From: Paractinoplanes ovalisporus
GTDB lineage: Bacteria; Actinomycetota; Actinomycetes; Mycobacteriales; Micromonosporaceae
DNA length: 64,000 nucleotides
NCBI RefSeq assembly: GCF_016834655.1
Contig: NZ_JAENHP010000027.1
Coordinates: 62,001-126,000 of the forward strand
Direction of reading: 5' to 3'
Both the position numbers and the translations under genes were made by a program. The notes below the pieces were generated by a model that was not told the origin of the DNA, did no database searches, and saw only the letters and a list, made by a program, of their open reading frames with translations. This document shows positions 7,315-16,538 of the stretch, piece after piece (position 1 is the first letter of the stretch; each line of letters begins with the position of its first letter).

Positions 7315-9747
7315 TTACTGCGTCGTGGTGGCGCCGACCAGCTTGAAGATCGCCACGCCCGGGCCCTGGTAGAAGACCTGCCAGTTGGCCGAGGCCCGCA
7401 GCGCCGAGTCGAGCGACTGCATCGCGTTGTCGTCGGCGGTGCCGAAGTAGTCGGTGTAGTCGTCCATCGCGTCGCTGACCACCAGGTAGTTGGTGGGGTA
7501 GTTCATGTTGCGGATGTACTGCTCGATGTCGGGCAGCCGGGTGCCGTTGATGTTGCCGGTGAACTCCGGGTCGCCGATCAGCGAGATGTCGACCGACACG
7601 TGGCCCTTGTTGTACTCGCCGTAGTTGCTCTCGAGCTTGGTCGGGAAGTTCGGCGCCACCAGCACCAGGCCGGAACCCGGTTCGGCGTTCGCGTAGAAGT
7701 ACTGCGCGGCCTCGATGTCGGTGGCCCGCACCTGGTGCACCATCAGCTGGCCCTGCAGACCCTGCAGACCGGCCAGCAGCAGCACGGCCAGCATCACGCC
7801 CGAGGCGAGCATGGCCGGCACACCGCGGCGGCCCTTGCCGGCCCAGAGCACGCCGATCAGCAGACCGACGAAGGGCATCGAGAACGCGAAGACCCGGTAG
7901 ATCGCCTCGCCGCCGTAGTTGCCGGCGACCAGGGTGACCATCGGCAGGAAGCCGATCAGCGCGGGCACCAGCACCCGGCCCAGCCGCTTGCGGGTCAGGA
8001 ACACCGCGATCAGGGCGGCCAGCCACACGCCGATGGCCAGGGCCCGCGAGACCGTCGCCGAGAACTCCTGCTCGGGCGTGTTCCAGCTGGCCGAGTTGCC
8101 CGAGGCGTTGGACAGCAGGTCGAAGCTGAACAGGCTGTACTGGCTGTTGACCGAGCCCAGGCGGGGCACGAAGAAGATCAGCATGATCGCGACCAGGCCG
8201 ACCAGGAACGTGCGCGGCCGCAGGATGCCCAGGATCGTCAGGGCGAACAGCGGGACCATCATCAGCACCGGGGTGAGCTGGTGGGAGACGACGATCGCGG
8301 CGAACAGCCCGGCCGCGCCGAGGGCGGCGAAGCGACGTGTGCGGGCGTCGGTCTCGATCCGCGCCGGCATCCCCTTCACGGCCCAGGCCCGCAGCCGGCC
8401 GATCCGGCCCTTGGGCTCGCCCTTGATCTCGGGGGCGCCGACCAGCCAACGGGTCACGATCACCCAGAACGCCAGCATCAGCGCGAAGACCAGCGCCTGC
8501 GGCGAGAAGTAGCCGATGTCGACCCACATGCAGGCCTGGAAGAGCAGCACAGCCAGCGCGATGATCCGGCGGTCCTTGGTGAACTGGCGCAGCAGAGCGG
8601 CCGTCATCAGCGAGGTGACCAGCGCGAACAGCAGCGAGGACCAGGCGGCGAAGGAGAGCCCGTCGACCCCGGAGACCTGCGACAGACCGGCCACCGCGGC
8701 GAAGAAGCCGGGCCACTGCTGATAGATGTCGCTGCCGCTGATCAGGCTGCCGTTCTCACGGATGAGGTCGACGACGCCGATGTGCTTGTAGGTCCAGGCG
8801 TATTCGATCGTGCCGTCGAGCAGGGGCACGGTGGCCTGCATGATGATCGGGACGACGATCAGGTGGAGCGACATGACCAGCGGGCGGGCCCGGCCGAACA
8901 GCTCGACCGCGAAGCCGATGAACAGCACCACGACGCCGACCACGAACGGCACGCCGAGCGCCGCGCTGAAGCCGTAGAGGCCGACCTCGTCGGGGGAGAT
9001 CTGGGCCAGCGCGAGAATCCACAGGCCGACACCGGCCGCCAGCGTGACGAACGGGATCGCGGCCAGGGCGACGCCGTTGTCCACCTTGTCGTACGGCTTG
9101 CCGACCCGGCCCAGGATCAGCGGCACCTTGGCCCGGGTGAGGCGGAAGAACTGGACCGCCGAACCGATCAGCGTGACGCCGGACAGCGCGCCCAGCCAGG
9201 CCGTGGGCTCCCAGACCCGCAGCCACAGCGTGAGCGACGACAGGATCGTGACGGTGGCCAGGCTGCCGGCCACGGCCAGGGCCCAGGAGACCAGGCGGTT
9301 GCGCACGTTGGCGACCGACATGATCGCCGAGCCGGGGCCGATCAGGGCCAGCACCAGCAGCAGCATCAGGGTGAGCGGGCCACCGCCGACGACGATGCCG
9401 AGCAGACCGGCGACGGCCGCCACCATGCCCACGAGCGCGAACTCGGGCCGGTGGTCGGCGCCGGACTCGTGGTCGGCCGCGGCCGCCGGCTCCTCCGCCA
9501 GCGCGGTCGCGGTTCCGCCGGTGGTGATCACCGGGGCGGGCATGTAGCGGGTCTGTGACGAGTCGTCGGGACCGACCGGGATCCGGACGGTCTTGTCGCC
9601 GACCTCGAGCCGGGTGGTGGCGTCCTTGTCGACGGTGGAGATCACCGCTGTCGCGTCGGGGGCCGGCTGAGCCTCGCCTGCGGCGCCGAGCACGATCCGG
9701 ACGGTGGCGTCCGGCCGCTCCGGAGTGTCGGACGAGCGTTGCTGCAT
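7315..9747 (-). CDS. Large polytopic membrane protein of the glycan locus (GT-C-like)
   Basis: This 810-residue protein has a polar N-terminal stretch of about 100 residues, then about 14 hydrophobic helices, and ends in a soluble extracytoplasmic domain of about 130 residues (from about residue 680). The topology and the loop NGSLISGSDIYQQWPGFF between early helices resemble GT-C glycosyltransferases or O-antigen polymerase-like proteins, but no defining DxD or similar motif stands out. It is last in a run of same-strand genes with three family 2 glycosyltransferases, 69 bp behind the nearest. It may polymerise, transfer or export the glycan they build. It starts at ATG 9747 with GGAGG about 11 bp upstream. 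The function is inferred from context. Confidence 0.82.
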   Translation of the reverse strand: MQQRSSDTPERPDATVRIVLGAAGEAQPAPDATAVISTVDKDATTRLEVGDKTVRIPVGPDDSSQTRYMPAPVITTGGTATALAEEPAAAADHESGADHRPEFALVGMVAAVAGLLGIVVGGGPLTLMLLLVLALIGPGSAIMSVANVRNRLVSWALAVAGSLATVTILSSLTLWLRVWEPTAWLGALSGVTLIGSAVQFFRLTRAKVPLILGRVGKPYDKVDNGVALAAIPFVTLAAGVGLWILALAQISPDEVGLYGFSAALGVPFVVGVVVLFIGFAVELFGRARPLVMSLHLIVVPIIMQATVPLLDGTIEYAWTYKHIGVVDLIRENGSLISGSDIYQQWPGFFAAVAGLSQVSGVDGLSFAAWSSLLFALVTSLMTAALLRQFTKDRRIIALAVLLFQACMWVDIGYFSPQALVFALMLAFWVIVTRWLVGAPEIKGEPKGRIGRLRAWAVKGMPARIETDARTRRFAALGAAGLFAAIVVSHQLTPVLMMVPLFALTILGILRPRTFLVGLVAIMLIFFVPRLGSVNSQYSLFSFDLLSNASGNSASWNTPEQEFSATVSRALAIGVWLAALIAVFLTRKRLGRVLVPALIGFLPMVTLVAGNYGGEAIYRVFAFSMPFVGLLIGVLWAGKGRRGVPAMLASGVMLAVLLLAGLQGLQGQLMVHQVRATDIEAAQYFYANAEPGSGLVLVAPNFPTKLESNYGEYNKGHVSVDISLIGDPEFTGNINGTRLPDIEQYIRNMNYPTNYLVVSDAMDDYTDYFGTADDNAMQSLDSALRASANWQVFYQGPGVAIFKLVGATTTQ

Positions 9748-9816
9748 TGGTTCTGGGCCTCCGTCGTGGCGCTGGGGCCGGCACGCCTCACGGGCTATGC
9801 ATGCCGGTCGATGTTT

Positions 9817-11154
9817 CTATGCCTGGGTCGCGCGTACCTTAGCCCGTGCCGCGCGCCGGGACGTGAAGTAGGCTCGCGGCCCGGCCAGCATGCCACGCCG
9901 GTTCGCCGAGAGCAGTTCCTGCGGGAAGTCTTCGCGGATGGTCGCAGTTCGGGCAGTGTCCTTGCCGGTCATGTCCTTCAGCGCGCTCGGCACGAGCCGG
10001 ATCAGCGGGAAGATCAGGGCCGGGCGGGACATCAGCAGGCTCGTGTACGCGGCGACCAGGCCGGTGCCGTAGCCGACCATCTGCTTGCGCAGGCCCTCGA
10101 GGTCGCGCCGGTGGTAGTGCCGGGTGACCGCGCTGGGCTGATAGACGATCGTCCCGCCGGTGAGCAGCACCTGGGTGAACGCCAGGGTGTCCTCGGAGCC
10201 CATGGCCGGGGTGCCGGCGCCGAGAGCGGTGTCGAACAGGCCGATCCGCTCGATCACGCCGGGCCGGAAGGTCATGTTGGCGCCGGTGCCGAACGGCGGC
10301 AGCGGGTAGAGCGGGCTCTGGACATGCTTCGTGTCGGGCCCGAACCGGTCGGGCTTGAACCCGCGGCCCTTGCTGTGCCCGCCGAACTGCTCGAACCAGA
10401 TCTGCGCCTTGGTCTCGAGCTCGGCCGGCACGATCACGCCGGAGACGACGTCGGCCTCGGGGTGCTCGTGCAGCGCCCGGGCGACCTCGGCCAGCCAGTG
10501 GGCGTCGGCCTCCTCGTCGTCGTCGAGCCACGCGAGGATCTGACCGGGGGCGGCCTTGACCGCGGTGTTGCGGGCGAACGACAGGCCGGCCTTGGGCTCC
10601 ACGATGTAGTCGACCGGGCCCCGGGCGGCGGCGGCCTTGACGACCTCGGCCGTACGGTCGCTGACCGGCGCGTTGTCGACGACCAGCACGCGGAACGCGG
10701 GGTATTCCTGAGCGAGCAGGCTGTCGAGGCACTTGGCCAGCTCGACCGGGTGTTCCCGGGTGCAGACCACGACGGTGATGTGCGGGGCCGTGGTGAGCAC
10801 GGCCCGCCGCTTGGCCAGGAACTCCGGCTCGCTGGCCGGGTTGACGCCGTGCACCGGCACCGGCCCGTCGCCGAGGCGCGCGCGGACGGAATCGCCCAGC
10901 TCGGCCTCGACGGCCGCGGCCAGGTCGGCCGGTTGCAGGCCGGCGGCGGGGATGTCGAGCAGCAGGAAGCCCAGCGGCTCGGAGAACAGCCGGACCAGCA
11001 GCCACGCCTGCTCGGCGCGGCGGCCGTCGGGCTGCACGGCCGGGATCAGCGGCAACGGCTGCGCGAGTTCCAGGTCGCGGACGATGCCGGGCAGGTAGTT
11101 GTCACCGGGGGTGCGCTGCGCCGGGATCACGCTGCGGCCGAGATCGGCGCTCAT
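9817..11154 (-). CDS. Family 2 glycosyltransferase with N-terminal extension
   Basis: The start is ATG 11154, whose A overlaps the stop of the upstream transferase (ATGA), giving 445 residues. The first 130 residues form an extra domain (LLVRLFSEPLGFLLLDIP). A GT-A domain follows: VVVCTREHPVELAKCLDSL, then the DxD-type segment AWLDDDEEAD and, later, GSEDTLAF, which fits the acceptor-side acidic motif. Such enzymes move a sugar from a nucleotide donor to a growing glycan at the inner face of the membrane. A later hydrophobic stretch, SRPALIFPLIRLVP, may touch the membrane. Translational coupling with the next transferase suggests they act in sequence. Confidence 0.9.
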   Translation of the reverse strand: MSADLGRSVIPAQRTPGDNYLPGIVRDLELAQPLPLIPAVQPDGRRAEQAWLLVRLFSEPLGFLLLDIPAAGLQPADLAAAVEAELGDSVRARLGDGPVPVHGVNPASEPEFLAKRRAVLTTAPHITVVVCTREHPVELAKCLDSLLAQEYPAFRVLVVDNAPVSDRTAEVVKAAAARGPVDYIVEPKAGLSFARNTAVKAAPGQILAWLDDDEEADAHWLAEVARALHEHPEADVVSGVIVPAELETKAQIWFEQFGGHSKGRGFKPDRFGPDTKHVQSPLYPLPPFGTGANMTFRPGVIERIGLFDTALGAGTPAMGSEDTLAFTQVLLTGGTIVYQPSAVTRHYHRRDLEGLRKQMVGYGTGLVAAYTSLLMSRPALIFPLIRLVPSALKDMTGKDTARTATIREDFPQELLSANRRGMLAGPRAYFTSRRAARAKVRATQA

Positions 11155-12107
11155 CGGGCGGGCTCCAGAACCTTGGGGGCCCGCTTGGCGGCGACCGTCT
11201 CGACGACGCCGCCCCAGCCGGCCGCGGCCACACCGGCGACGATGCCGCCGGCGCGCAGGAAGTTGTCGGCGCCCTTGCCGGTCAGGCCGGCGCCCAGGTT
11301 GCGCAGCGCCGCCTTGGGCAGCGACCACAGATAGGAGCGCTCGGCGCCCAGGGTGTCGCTGCCGCCGTCGTCGAGGCCGGCCATCTGCACCTTGCCCCGG
11401 CCCTCGGCGTAGCAGCGCTTGACGAACCAGGGGAACGTCGAGCGATTGGCGGGCACCTCGTGCCGGATCATCGCGCCCGGGACGTACATCCACTGGCCGC
11501 CGGCGTGCGCGCTCATGCGCAGGCAGAGCTCGGTGTCCTCGGGGCGGTTGCGGTCACCCAGCTTGCCGAAGCCGACCCGGAAGCCGCCGACCGCGTCGAA
11601 CACCTCGCGGCGCACGACCATGCTGGCCGACCACACGTTGCGGATCGGCGAGGTCTCGGTGGGCATGCCGGCGTAGGAACCGCCGACCGCCCACAGGAAC
11701 TCGGCCGGCATCCACCGGGGCTCCTTGCCCTCCCAGGCGGGGGTGATGCCCCCGCCCGTGCCGACCACGCGCGGGTCGGCGAAGGGCTCGATCAGCCGGC
11801 CCAGCCACTCCGGGCCGGCTGTGATGTCGTCGTCCATGAAGGCGACGAGGGCGGTCTTCGCGTGGAAGGCGCCGGTGTTGCGGTTGCCGGAGACGCCCTT
11901 GGCGTAGGCGTTCTCGAGGACGGTCACCCCCGGCAGGTCCCGCTGGATGCGGCGGAACAGGTCGGGGTTGTGATCGACGACCACGACGACCTCGGCGGGC
12001 TCGTTCGCCTGCGACGTGGCGCAGGCGATCGTCCGCACGAGCGAGGACCAGCGTTCCTCCGTATGGGTCGGAATCACGATGGTCGTGTCGAGGGGGGTGG
12101 ATTCCAC
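11151..12107 (-). CDS. Family 2 glycosyltransferase
   Basis: This 318-residue GT-A protein has TTIVIPTHTEERW at the start, VSGNRNTGAF, and the donor-metal motif FMDDDITAGPEW near residue 92. RPEDTELCLRM follows near residue 195, the usual acidic acceptor motif of family 2. Near the C-terminus a Gly/Ala-rich hydrophobic segment (GGIVAGVAAAGWGGVV) may sit against the membrane. It ends inside the start codon of the next transferase (ATGA), so their translation is coupled. The sugar and linkage cannot be told from sequence. Confidence 0.9.
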   Translation of the reverse strand: MESTPLDTTIVIPTHTEERWSSLVRTIACATSQANEPAEVVVVVDHNPDLFRRIQRDLPGVTVLENAYAKGVSGNRNTGAFHAKTALVAFMDDDITAGPEWLGRLIEPFADPRVVGTGGGITPAWEGKEPRWMPAEFLWAVGGSYAGMPTETSPIRNVWSASMVVRREVFDAVGGFRVGFGKLGDRNRPEDTELCLRMSAHAGGQWMYVPGAMIRHEVPANRSTFPWFVKRCYAEGRGKVQMAGLDDGGSDTLGAERSYLWSLPKAALRNLGAGLTGKGADNFLRAGGIVAGVAAAGWGGVVETVAAKRAPKVLEPAR

Positions 12108-12150
12108 GGGAAGCGTCTCCTGAGCGAGGGGTGGGGACGGGTCTCGGGGG

Positions 12151-13077
12151 TCAGCTGAGGGGCTTGATGTCGGTGCTCACGGCACCGACCTCGTCACGCT
12201 GGCGCGGGACCTGGGGGAGCGACTCGGCCGTGGTGCTCAGGCCGTGGGCGCGGCTGCCCGGCTGCTGGTGCACGATGACGCCACCCGGGCGGCGCTCGCC
12301 GGTGCGCTTGTTGCGGCGCATGCGGCCGTACTCGCTGAAGATCGTGCGCAGCACGCGGAAGCCGTCGCGGAAGGTGTTGAGGTTGGTCTCGCCGTGGATG
12401 CGGCGGTGCTCGATGCTGCCGACCTCGCCGACCTTCATCCCGTCGACTGCGGCCCGGATGTTGATCATCGTCTCGATCTCGAAGCCGTCGCCCCAGTGCT
12501 TGGTGCCGTCGGTCTTCTTGGGCAGACGCACGTCGGGCAGGTCGAGCACGGGCACGACGCTGGCCCAGAACGCGTTGTAGCCGTAGCAGAGGTCGGTGAA
12601 CTTCGTCCCGAACAGGACGTTGACCACCAGGTTGAGGCCGTCGTTGCCGAGCTTGCGCAGCTTGGTGATGTCGTGGCTGTGGCCGCCGTGGTTGAACCGG
12701 CTGCCCTTCACGAAGTCGGCGCCGTCGGTCAGCTTCTGCACGAACAGCGGGATCTCGGCCGGGTCGGTCGAGCCGTCGGCGTCGATCATCACGATGATGT
12801 CGCCGGTGCAGGCGGCGAAGCCACAGGCGAGCGCGTTGCCCTTGCCCGTACGGGTCTGGTGCACCACGACGACGTCGGGGCGCAGCTCCTTGGCGACCTC
12901 GACGGTGCGGTCCTTCGAGCCGCCGTCGACCAGAACCACCTCGTCGATGTTCGCCGGCAGCTTGGCGAAGACGTGCGGGAGGTTCCGCTCCTCGTTGAGG
13001 GTCGGAATCACCACGCTCACGGTCGGTGACGTTCCTCCGTCACCCCTCGTGTTCGTGGCGGGCGTCGAAAACTCCAT
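12151..13077 (-). CDS. Family 2 glycosyltransferase (dolichol-phosphate mannosyltransferase-like)
   Basis: I placed the start at ATG 13077 because GGGAAGGG lies just upstream; an upstream start at 13161 would add 28 residues without support. The 308-residue product shows SVVIPTLNEERNLPHVF, LVDGGSKDRT, a TGKGNALACGF loop and MIDADGSTDPAEIP. This is the pattern of DPM1/GtrB-like transferases, which load a sugar on a polyprenyl phosphate. No C-terminal membrane helices follow, so it resembles the short soluble type. It is first in the leftward operon that ends with the large membrane protein. The 500-bp gap ahead should hold the promoter. Confidence 0.9.
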   Translation of the reverse strand: MEFSTPATNTRGDGGTSPTVSVVIPTLNEERNLPHVFAKLPANIDEVVLVDGGSKDRTVEVAKELRPDVVVVHQTRTGKGNALACGFAACTGDIIVMIDADGSTDPAEIPLFVQKLTDGADFVKGSRFNHGGHSHDITKLRKLGNDGLNLVVNVLFGTKFTDLCYGYNAFWASVVPVLDLPDVRLPKKTDGTKHWGDGFEIETMINIRAAVDGMKVGEVGSIEHRRIHGETNLNTFRDGFRVLRTIFSEYGRMRRNKRTGERRPGGVIVHQQPGSRAHGLSTTAESLPQVPRQRDEVGAVSTDIKPLS

Positions 13078-13289
13078 GTCGGTCCCTTCCCGGGGCGGCA
13101 AAGCGGTTCGATCGGCAAATCTGGCGGCAAGAAGCGTAGGGCTTTCGCTTCTGTCGACCAACGTAGCAAGCCGCTACCAAGCGTCAACTGTCCGAAAAGA
13201 CAGCGTAGAGGCGGCTGGGTGGATCATTGTCGCCAACCGTATGACCGCGGTGTATTCACACGGACAACTGGAGAGGATTTTCGTCACAT

Positions 13290-13306
13290 CGTTACCGGCG
13301 GTAACG
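13290..13306. promoter_or_regulatory. Perfect 7-bp inverted repeat in the glycan promoter gap
   Basis: CGTTACC-N3-GGTAACG lies about 213 bp upstream of the leftward transferase operon and 276 bp upstream of the small zinc-motif gene. The gap 13078-13581 is less GC-rich than its surroundings and holds no coding sequence that I can support. The repeat is a candidate operator for the flanking divergent units. Confidence 0.5.
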
Positions 13307-13581
13307 GACATATTGGAGCTCAAATGGCGTGTCACCCATCAAGGCGACAAGGTGCGCATAGTTGAGCCTAGATGGATGATTACGGTCATGTCCTTAATGC
13401 CGGATTACTCCATGTGAAGTGGGCCACCGCATACAAACGTAACTCTCCGTACGTAATGGGTTGCCGTTCGGTTGCCGGTCCATCGACGGATGGCAGCGTC
13501 CTGACCTGGGTATACATCGATCGGCGCGGGAATCCGCCCGGCCCCCGTAGCCCTCCGGGCCGCCTTACCGTTGGTGAGACG

Positions 13582-13722
13582 ATGAACGCTGATGAAGCAG
13601 TGTGTGTCTGCGGGCATGCGGCCCGTGTCCACCAGCACTACCGGCAAGGAACCGAATGCGCCCTGTGTGCGTGTCCTCGCTTCCGGCGGGCGACCTGGTG
13701 GCGCCGGCTGCTGTCGCGCTGA
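13582..13722 (+). CDS. 46-residue Cys/His-rich protein (probable zinc knuckle)
   Basis: The start is ATG 13582 with GGTGAG upstream. The small product reads VCVCGHAARVHQHYRQG, then CALCACPRF, and ends in a basic WWRRLLSR. Four to five cysteines and three to four histidines are spaced like a treble-clef or zinc knuckle. Many actinomycetes carry similar tiny CxCGH...CxxCxC proteins of unknown role. It lies between the divergent glycosyltransferase operon and the sulfotransferase. The basic tail could touch nucleic acid, but that is a guess. Confidence 0.68.
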   Translation: MNADEAVCVCGHAARVHQHYRQGTECALCACPRFRRATWWRRLLSR

Positions 13723-13857
13723 GACAAGCCGCGCGGGAAGCCGGGGCGCATCGCGGAAAGCCGGGGGATGCGAAAACCTACTAGTTCTGTAGGCTAAGTC
13801 TCACTTCGAGCGAGAAGTCGCAGCTCCGCGACGTCTCCGCACGACAGGAGGGACCGC

Positions 13858-14793
13858 ATGGCACTTCCCGACTTCCTGATCGCCGGCGTGCCCAAGGCGG
13901 GTACGACCGCCCTGCACGCGGCGCTCACCGGCCACCCCGAGCTCTTCCTGCCGCAGGTCAAGGAGCCGAAGTTCTTCCTCTCGGACGGACCGCCCCCGGC
14001 CCGCGGCGGGCCCGGTGACGTGCAGACCTATCAGGAACACGTCTGGCGGCTATCCGACTACGAGGCGCTGTTCGCCCCGGCCCCGCCCGGCGCCCGGCTC
14101 GGCGAGGCGACCCCGTTCTACCTGCACGATCTCGCCTCGCACGAGCGGATCAAGGCACTCGTCCCGTCGGCCCGGATGATCGTGCTGCTGCGCGACCCGG
14201 TCGACCGCGCCCACTCGAACTGGACTCACCTGTGGAACGCCGGGCTCGAACCGGAAGCGGACTTTCTCACAGCGTGTCGTGCCGAGCCCGGGCGTGTTGC
14301 GGCGGGCTGGGCCGCCTTCTGGCACTACGTGGGCCTCGGCCGCTACGGCGCACAGGTGCGCCACCTCTACGAGCACTTTCCCCGGGAGCAGGTGCTCCTG
14401 CTGCGCTACAAGGACCTCAAGGACCAGCCGGCGGCCACCCTCGACCGGGTCTGCGAGTTTCTCGGTGTGCGCACCGGGGTGCTGACCGCGGTGCCGCGCG
14501 AGAATGTGAACCGTCACGTCGTCGAGGACAACGGCCTGAACCAGGTTCTGCGCTTTCTCCTCCGCTCCGGGGGCACTTTCGGGCACCGGTTCCCCGTTCC
14601 GCTGCGCCTGGCCGCCCGGGGGCCGTTGCTGACGCTGCTGCACCGCAAGACCGGGAACCGGCCGGTCACCACGCCGGAGGAGCGGGCGGCCCTGCTGCCG
14701 CTGTTCGCCGAGGACATCGCGCTGCTGACCGAGGTCACGGGGGAGTCGTACGACGACTGGCTCTCGGTCGACCGACACGCCGCGCCGCGCTAG
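13858..14793 (+). CDS. PAPS-dependent sulfotransferase
   Basis: The start is ATG 13858 behind a strong AGGAGG. The 311-residue protein has the 5'-phosphosulfate loop PKAGTTAL (residues 12-19) and the 3'-phosphate site [11 protein letters not shown] (Arg112, Ser120). It also has KEPKFF near residue 38 and RYKDL later, all typical of the heparan/glycolipid sulfotransferase type. It moves sulfate from PAPS to a hydroxyl of a glycan or glycolipid in the cytoplasm. No PAPS synthesis genes are in the window. Its place beside three glycosyltransferases and three polysaccharide-active proteins suggests that the locus makes a sulfated glycan; this is an inference. Confidence 0.9.
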   Translation: MALPDFLIAGVPKAGTTALHAALTGHPELFLPQVKEPKFFLSDGPPPARGGPGDVQTYQEHVWRLSDYEALFAPAPPGARLGEATPFYLHDLASHERIKALVPSARMIVLLRDPVDRAHSNWTHLWNAGLEPEADFLTACRAEPGRVAAGWAAFWHYVGLGRYGAQVRHLYEHFPREQVLLLRYKDLKDQPAATLDRVCEFLGVRTGVLTAVPRENVNRHVVEDNGLNQVLRFLLRSGGTFGHRFPVPLRLAARGPLLTLLHRKTGNRPVTTPEERAALLPLFAEDIALLTEVTGESYDDWLSVDRHAAPR

Positions 14794-14860
14794 ACCCCGG
14801 CCGCACCGCCCTTGCCCATACTCTTCGCAGTGCCAACGACGACACGTTTGGGAGCCCGAT

Positions 14861-15772
14861 TTGTCCACCGGAACCGTGACCATGCCGCTGCCACGCTGGG
14901 AAGAATCGACCGTCGTGGTCGAGCCGCCCGGTGACGAGCCCGGCGCCTGGTCGGGCGCCCCCAGCTCGATCGTCGCGGACGGTCACGTCTATCTGGCCTA
15001 CCGGCTCCGGCTCCCGATCGGCGAGGGGCGCGGCATCGCGAACGTGGTCGCGCGCTCGGCCGACGGTGTGACGTTCGAGACGGTGGCCGAGGTCACCAAG
15101 GACCAGTTCGACGCGGAATCACTCGAACGGCCGGCCCTGGTCCGTACGCCGGAGGGCCGTTGGCGGCTCTACGTGAGCGCGGCAACCCCCGGCACCAAAC
15201 ACTGGCGGGTCGAACTGCTCGAGGCGGACACCCCTGAGGGCCTGGCCACGGCCACGCCGCAGGTGGTGCTGGCCGGTGACGAGACGGTGGGTGTCAAAGA
15301 CCCGGTGATCCACCACGACGCGTACGGATGGCACCTCTGGGCCTCCGTGCACCCGCTGGAGAGCTGGGACGACGCCGACCGGATGACCACCGAGTACGCG
15401 ACCAGCCCGGACGGCGTGCACTGGACGTGGCGGGGCACGGCGCTGGCCGGGCGGCCGGGGGAGTGGGACGCCCGGGGCGTACGGGTCTCGTCGGTCTCGG
15501 TGGACGGCGACGAGATCACCGTGACCTACGACGGGCGCGCCACCGCGAGGGAGAACTGGGAGGAGCGCACCGGTGTCGCCCGCGGCAAGCGCCTGGCCGA
15601 CGGCAGCTTCGGCGAGCTCACGGCCGAACCCGGCGAGCCCCTGGGCAGCCCGCACGCGCCCTACGGCCTGCGCTATCTGAGCCTGGTCGACCGGCCCGAC
15701 GGCCGCCGCCGCGTCTACTACGAGGCGACCCGGGCCGACGGCGCGCACGACCTGCGCACGGAATTGATCTGA
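14861..15772 (+). CDS. Five-bladed-propeller glycosidase-like protein (GH43/GH32-type fold)
   Basis: The start is TTG 14861, 67 bp after the sulfotransferase gene. The product has 303 residues. Repeated features such as [54 protein letters not shown] and [14 protein letters not shown] are blade signatures of beta-fructosidase/arabinosidase-type propellers. A possible catalytic Asp is in VKDPVIHH. It has no signal peptide, which is odd for a polysaccharide hydrolase and suggests that it acts inside the cell or is a binding protein. Which family it belongs to is uncertain. Confidence 0.75.
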   Translation: MSTGTVTMPLPRWEESTVVVEPPGDEPGAWSGAPSSIVADGHVYLAYRLRLPIGEGRGIANVVARSADGVTFETVAEVTKDQFDAESLERPALVRTPEGRWRLYVSAATPGTKHWRVELLEADTPEGLATATPQVVLAGDETVGVKDPVIHHDAYGWHLWASVHPLESWDDADRMTTEYATSPDGVHWTWRGTALAGRPGEWDARGVRVSSVSVDGDEITVTYDGRATARENWEERTGVARGKRLADGSFGELTAEPGEPLGSPHAPYGLRYLSLVDRPDGRRRVYYEATRADGAHDLRTELI

Positions 15773-15835
15773 CGCGTTACCGCAGGTAGTCGGGGATGTT
15801 AGCGCGATCACGATTACCCGGGCCGGGTGCCCGGA

Positions 15836-15914
15836 GATCGACGTCGATCCTCTAGCTTGGGAACCGACGCCAGGTGCGCGCGGTAAACGGCCGCACCGTC
15901 GGTGGCGGGGTCCC
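15836..15914 (+). promoter_or_regulatory. Palindrome and structured leader of the response-regulator gene
   Basis: A perfect 14-bp palindrome (15836-15849) is followed by a nested set of pairings: GGGA (15859) with TCCC (15911), CGCCA (15868) with TGGCG (15903), and GGTGCG (15873) with CGCACC (15892), around a loop containing GGTAAACGG. A second inverted repeat, GGAGCGG-N8-CCGCTCC, lies further down. The gap 15773-16076 holds no gene; it is probably a long 5' leader. No known riboswitch class fits. Confidence 0.45.
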
Positions 15915-16076
15915 TCCCACAAGGAGCGGCTCCGCCATTTTCTTTGCGGGAGGGGGCGCGGAGCGGCAACCGGTCCGCTCCCTCCCCGCACCTCGTGATC
16001 TTCTCCGACCCCCGCGGGCCCCGCCGATGGTGGCACTCGACAGAGAACACCGCCGCGGATCAAGGGGAGAGATCAC

Positions 16077-16538
16077 ATGGCACCGGTTTCCATCGTTCCG
16101 ACGTTCGTCGCTCCGGAGCTCGCCTACCCCGCGCCGGTCGCGGACTGGGTGACCGACCTCGCCGAGCCGACCATTCTGGTCGCCGACGACGACGAGGACG
16201 TGCGTGAGCTGGTCACCAGCAAGCTGGTCGCGGCCGGCTACCGGGTGATCACGGCCGACGACGGTGCCTCCGCGCTGCGTCAGGTCGTCACCGAGCAGCC
16301 CGACATGGTGATCCTCGACGTCTCGATGCCCGGCCTCGACGGTCTCAGCGTCTGTTACGAGCTGCACTCGTCGGCCGACACCGCGCAGATCCCGGTGCTG
16401 ATGATGAGCGGGCACTCCCGCCAGGTCGACATCGACCTCGGCCTGACCGTCGGCGCCGACGACTACCTGGTCAAGCCGTTCAACCCGGCCGACCTGGTCC
16501 AGCGCGTCCGCTGGCTGCTCATGGCCAACGAGGACTAG
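16077..16538 (+). CDS. Single-domain response regulator
   Basis: The start is ATG 16077 behind AGGGGAG. The 153 residues hold a receiver domain from about residue 32: the acidic cluster VADDDED, the phosphoacceptor Asp81 in VILDVSMPG, the switch Ser in MMSG and the Lys in YLVKPF. A 30-residue N-terminal tail of unknown use precedes it. There is no output domain, so it must act through a partner protein or as a phosphate relay. No histidine kinase is nearby. A long structured leader precedes the gene. It converges on the M20 peptidase gene with a 4-bp overlap. Confidence 0.93.
   Translation: MAPVSIVPTFVAPELAYPAPVADWVTDLAEPTILVADDDEDVRELVTSKLVAAGYRVITADDGASALRQVVTEQPDMVILDVSMPGLDGLSVCYELHSSADTAQIPVLMMSGHSRQVDIDLGLTVGADDYLVKPFNPADLVQRVRWLLMANED

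Noticed and set aside
5636-7372. 578-codon frame over the beta-helix gene
   Set aside because: It is a shifted reading of the real gene, with Arg-rich text and no domain.
7246-9558. 770-codon plus-strand frame rich in His, Asp and Gln
   Set aside because: It is the mirror of the large membrane-protein gene, and its composition is typical of antisense frames in GC-rich DNA.
15859-15914. c-di-AMP (ydaO) or c-di-GMP riboswitch
   Set aside because: Stems exist, but I could not find the conserved core sequences of either class.
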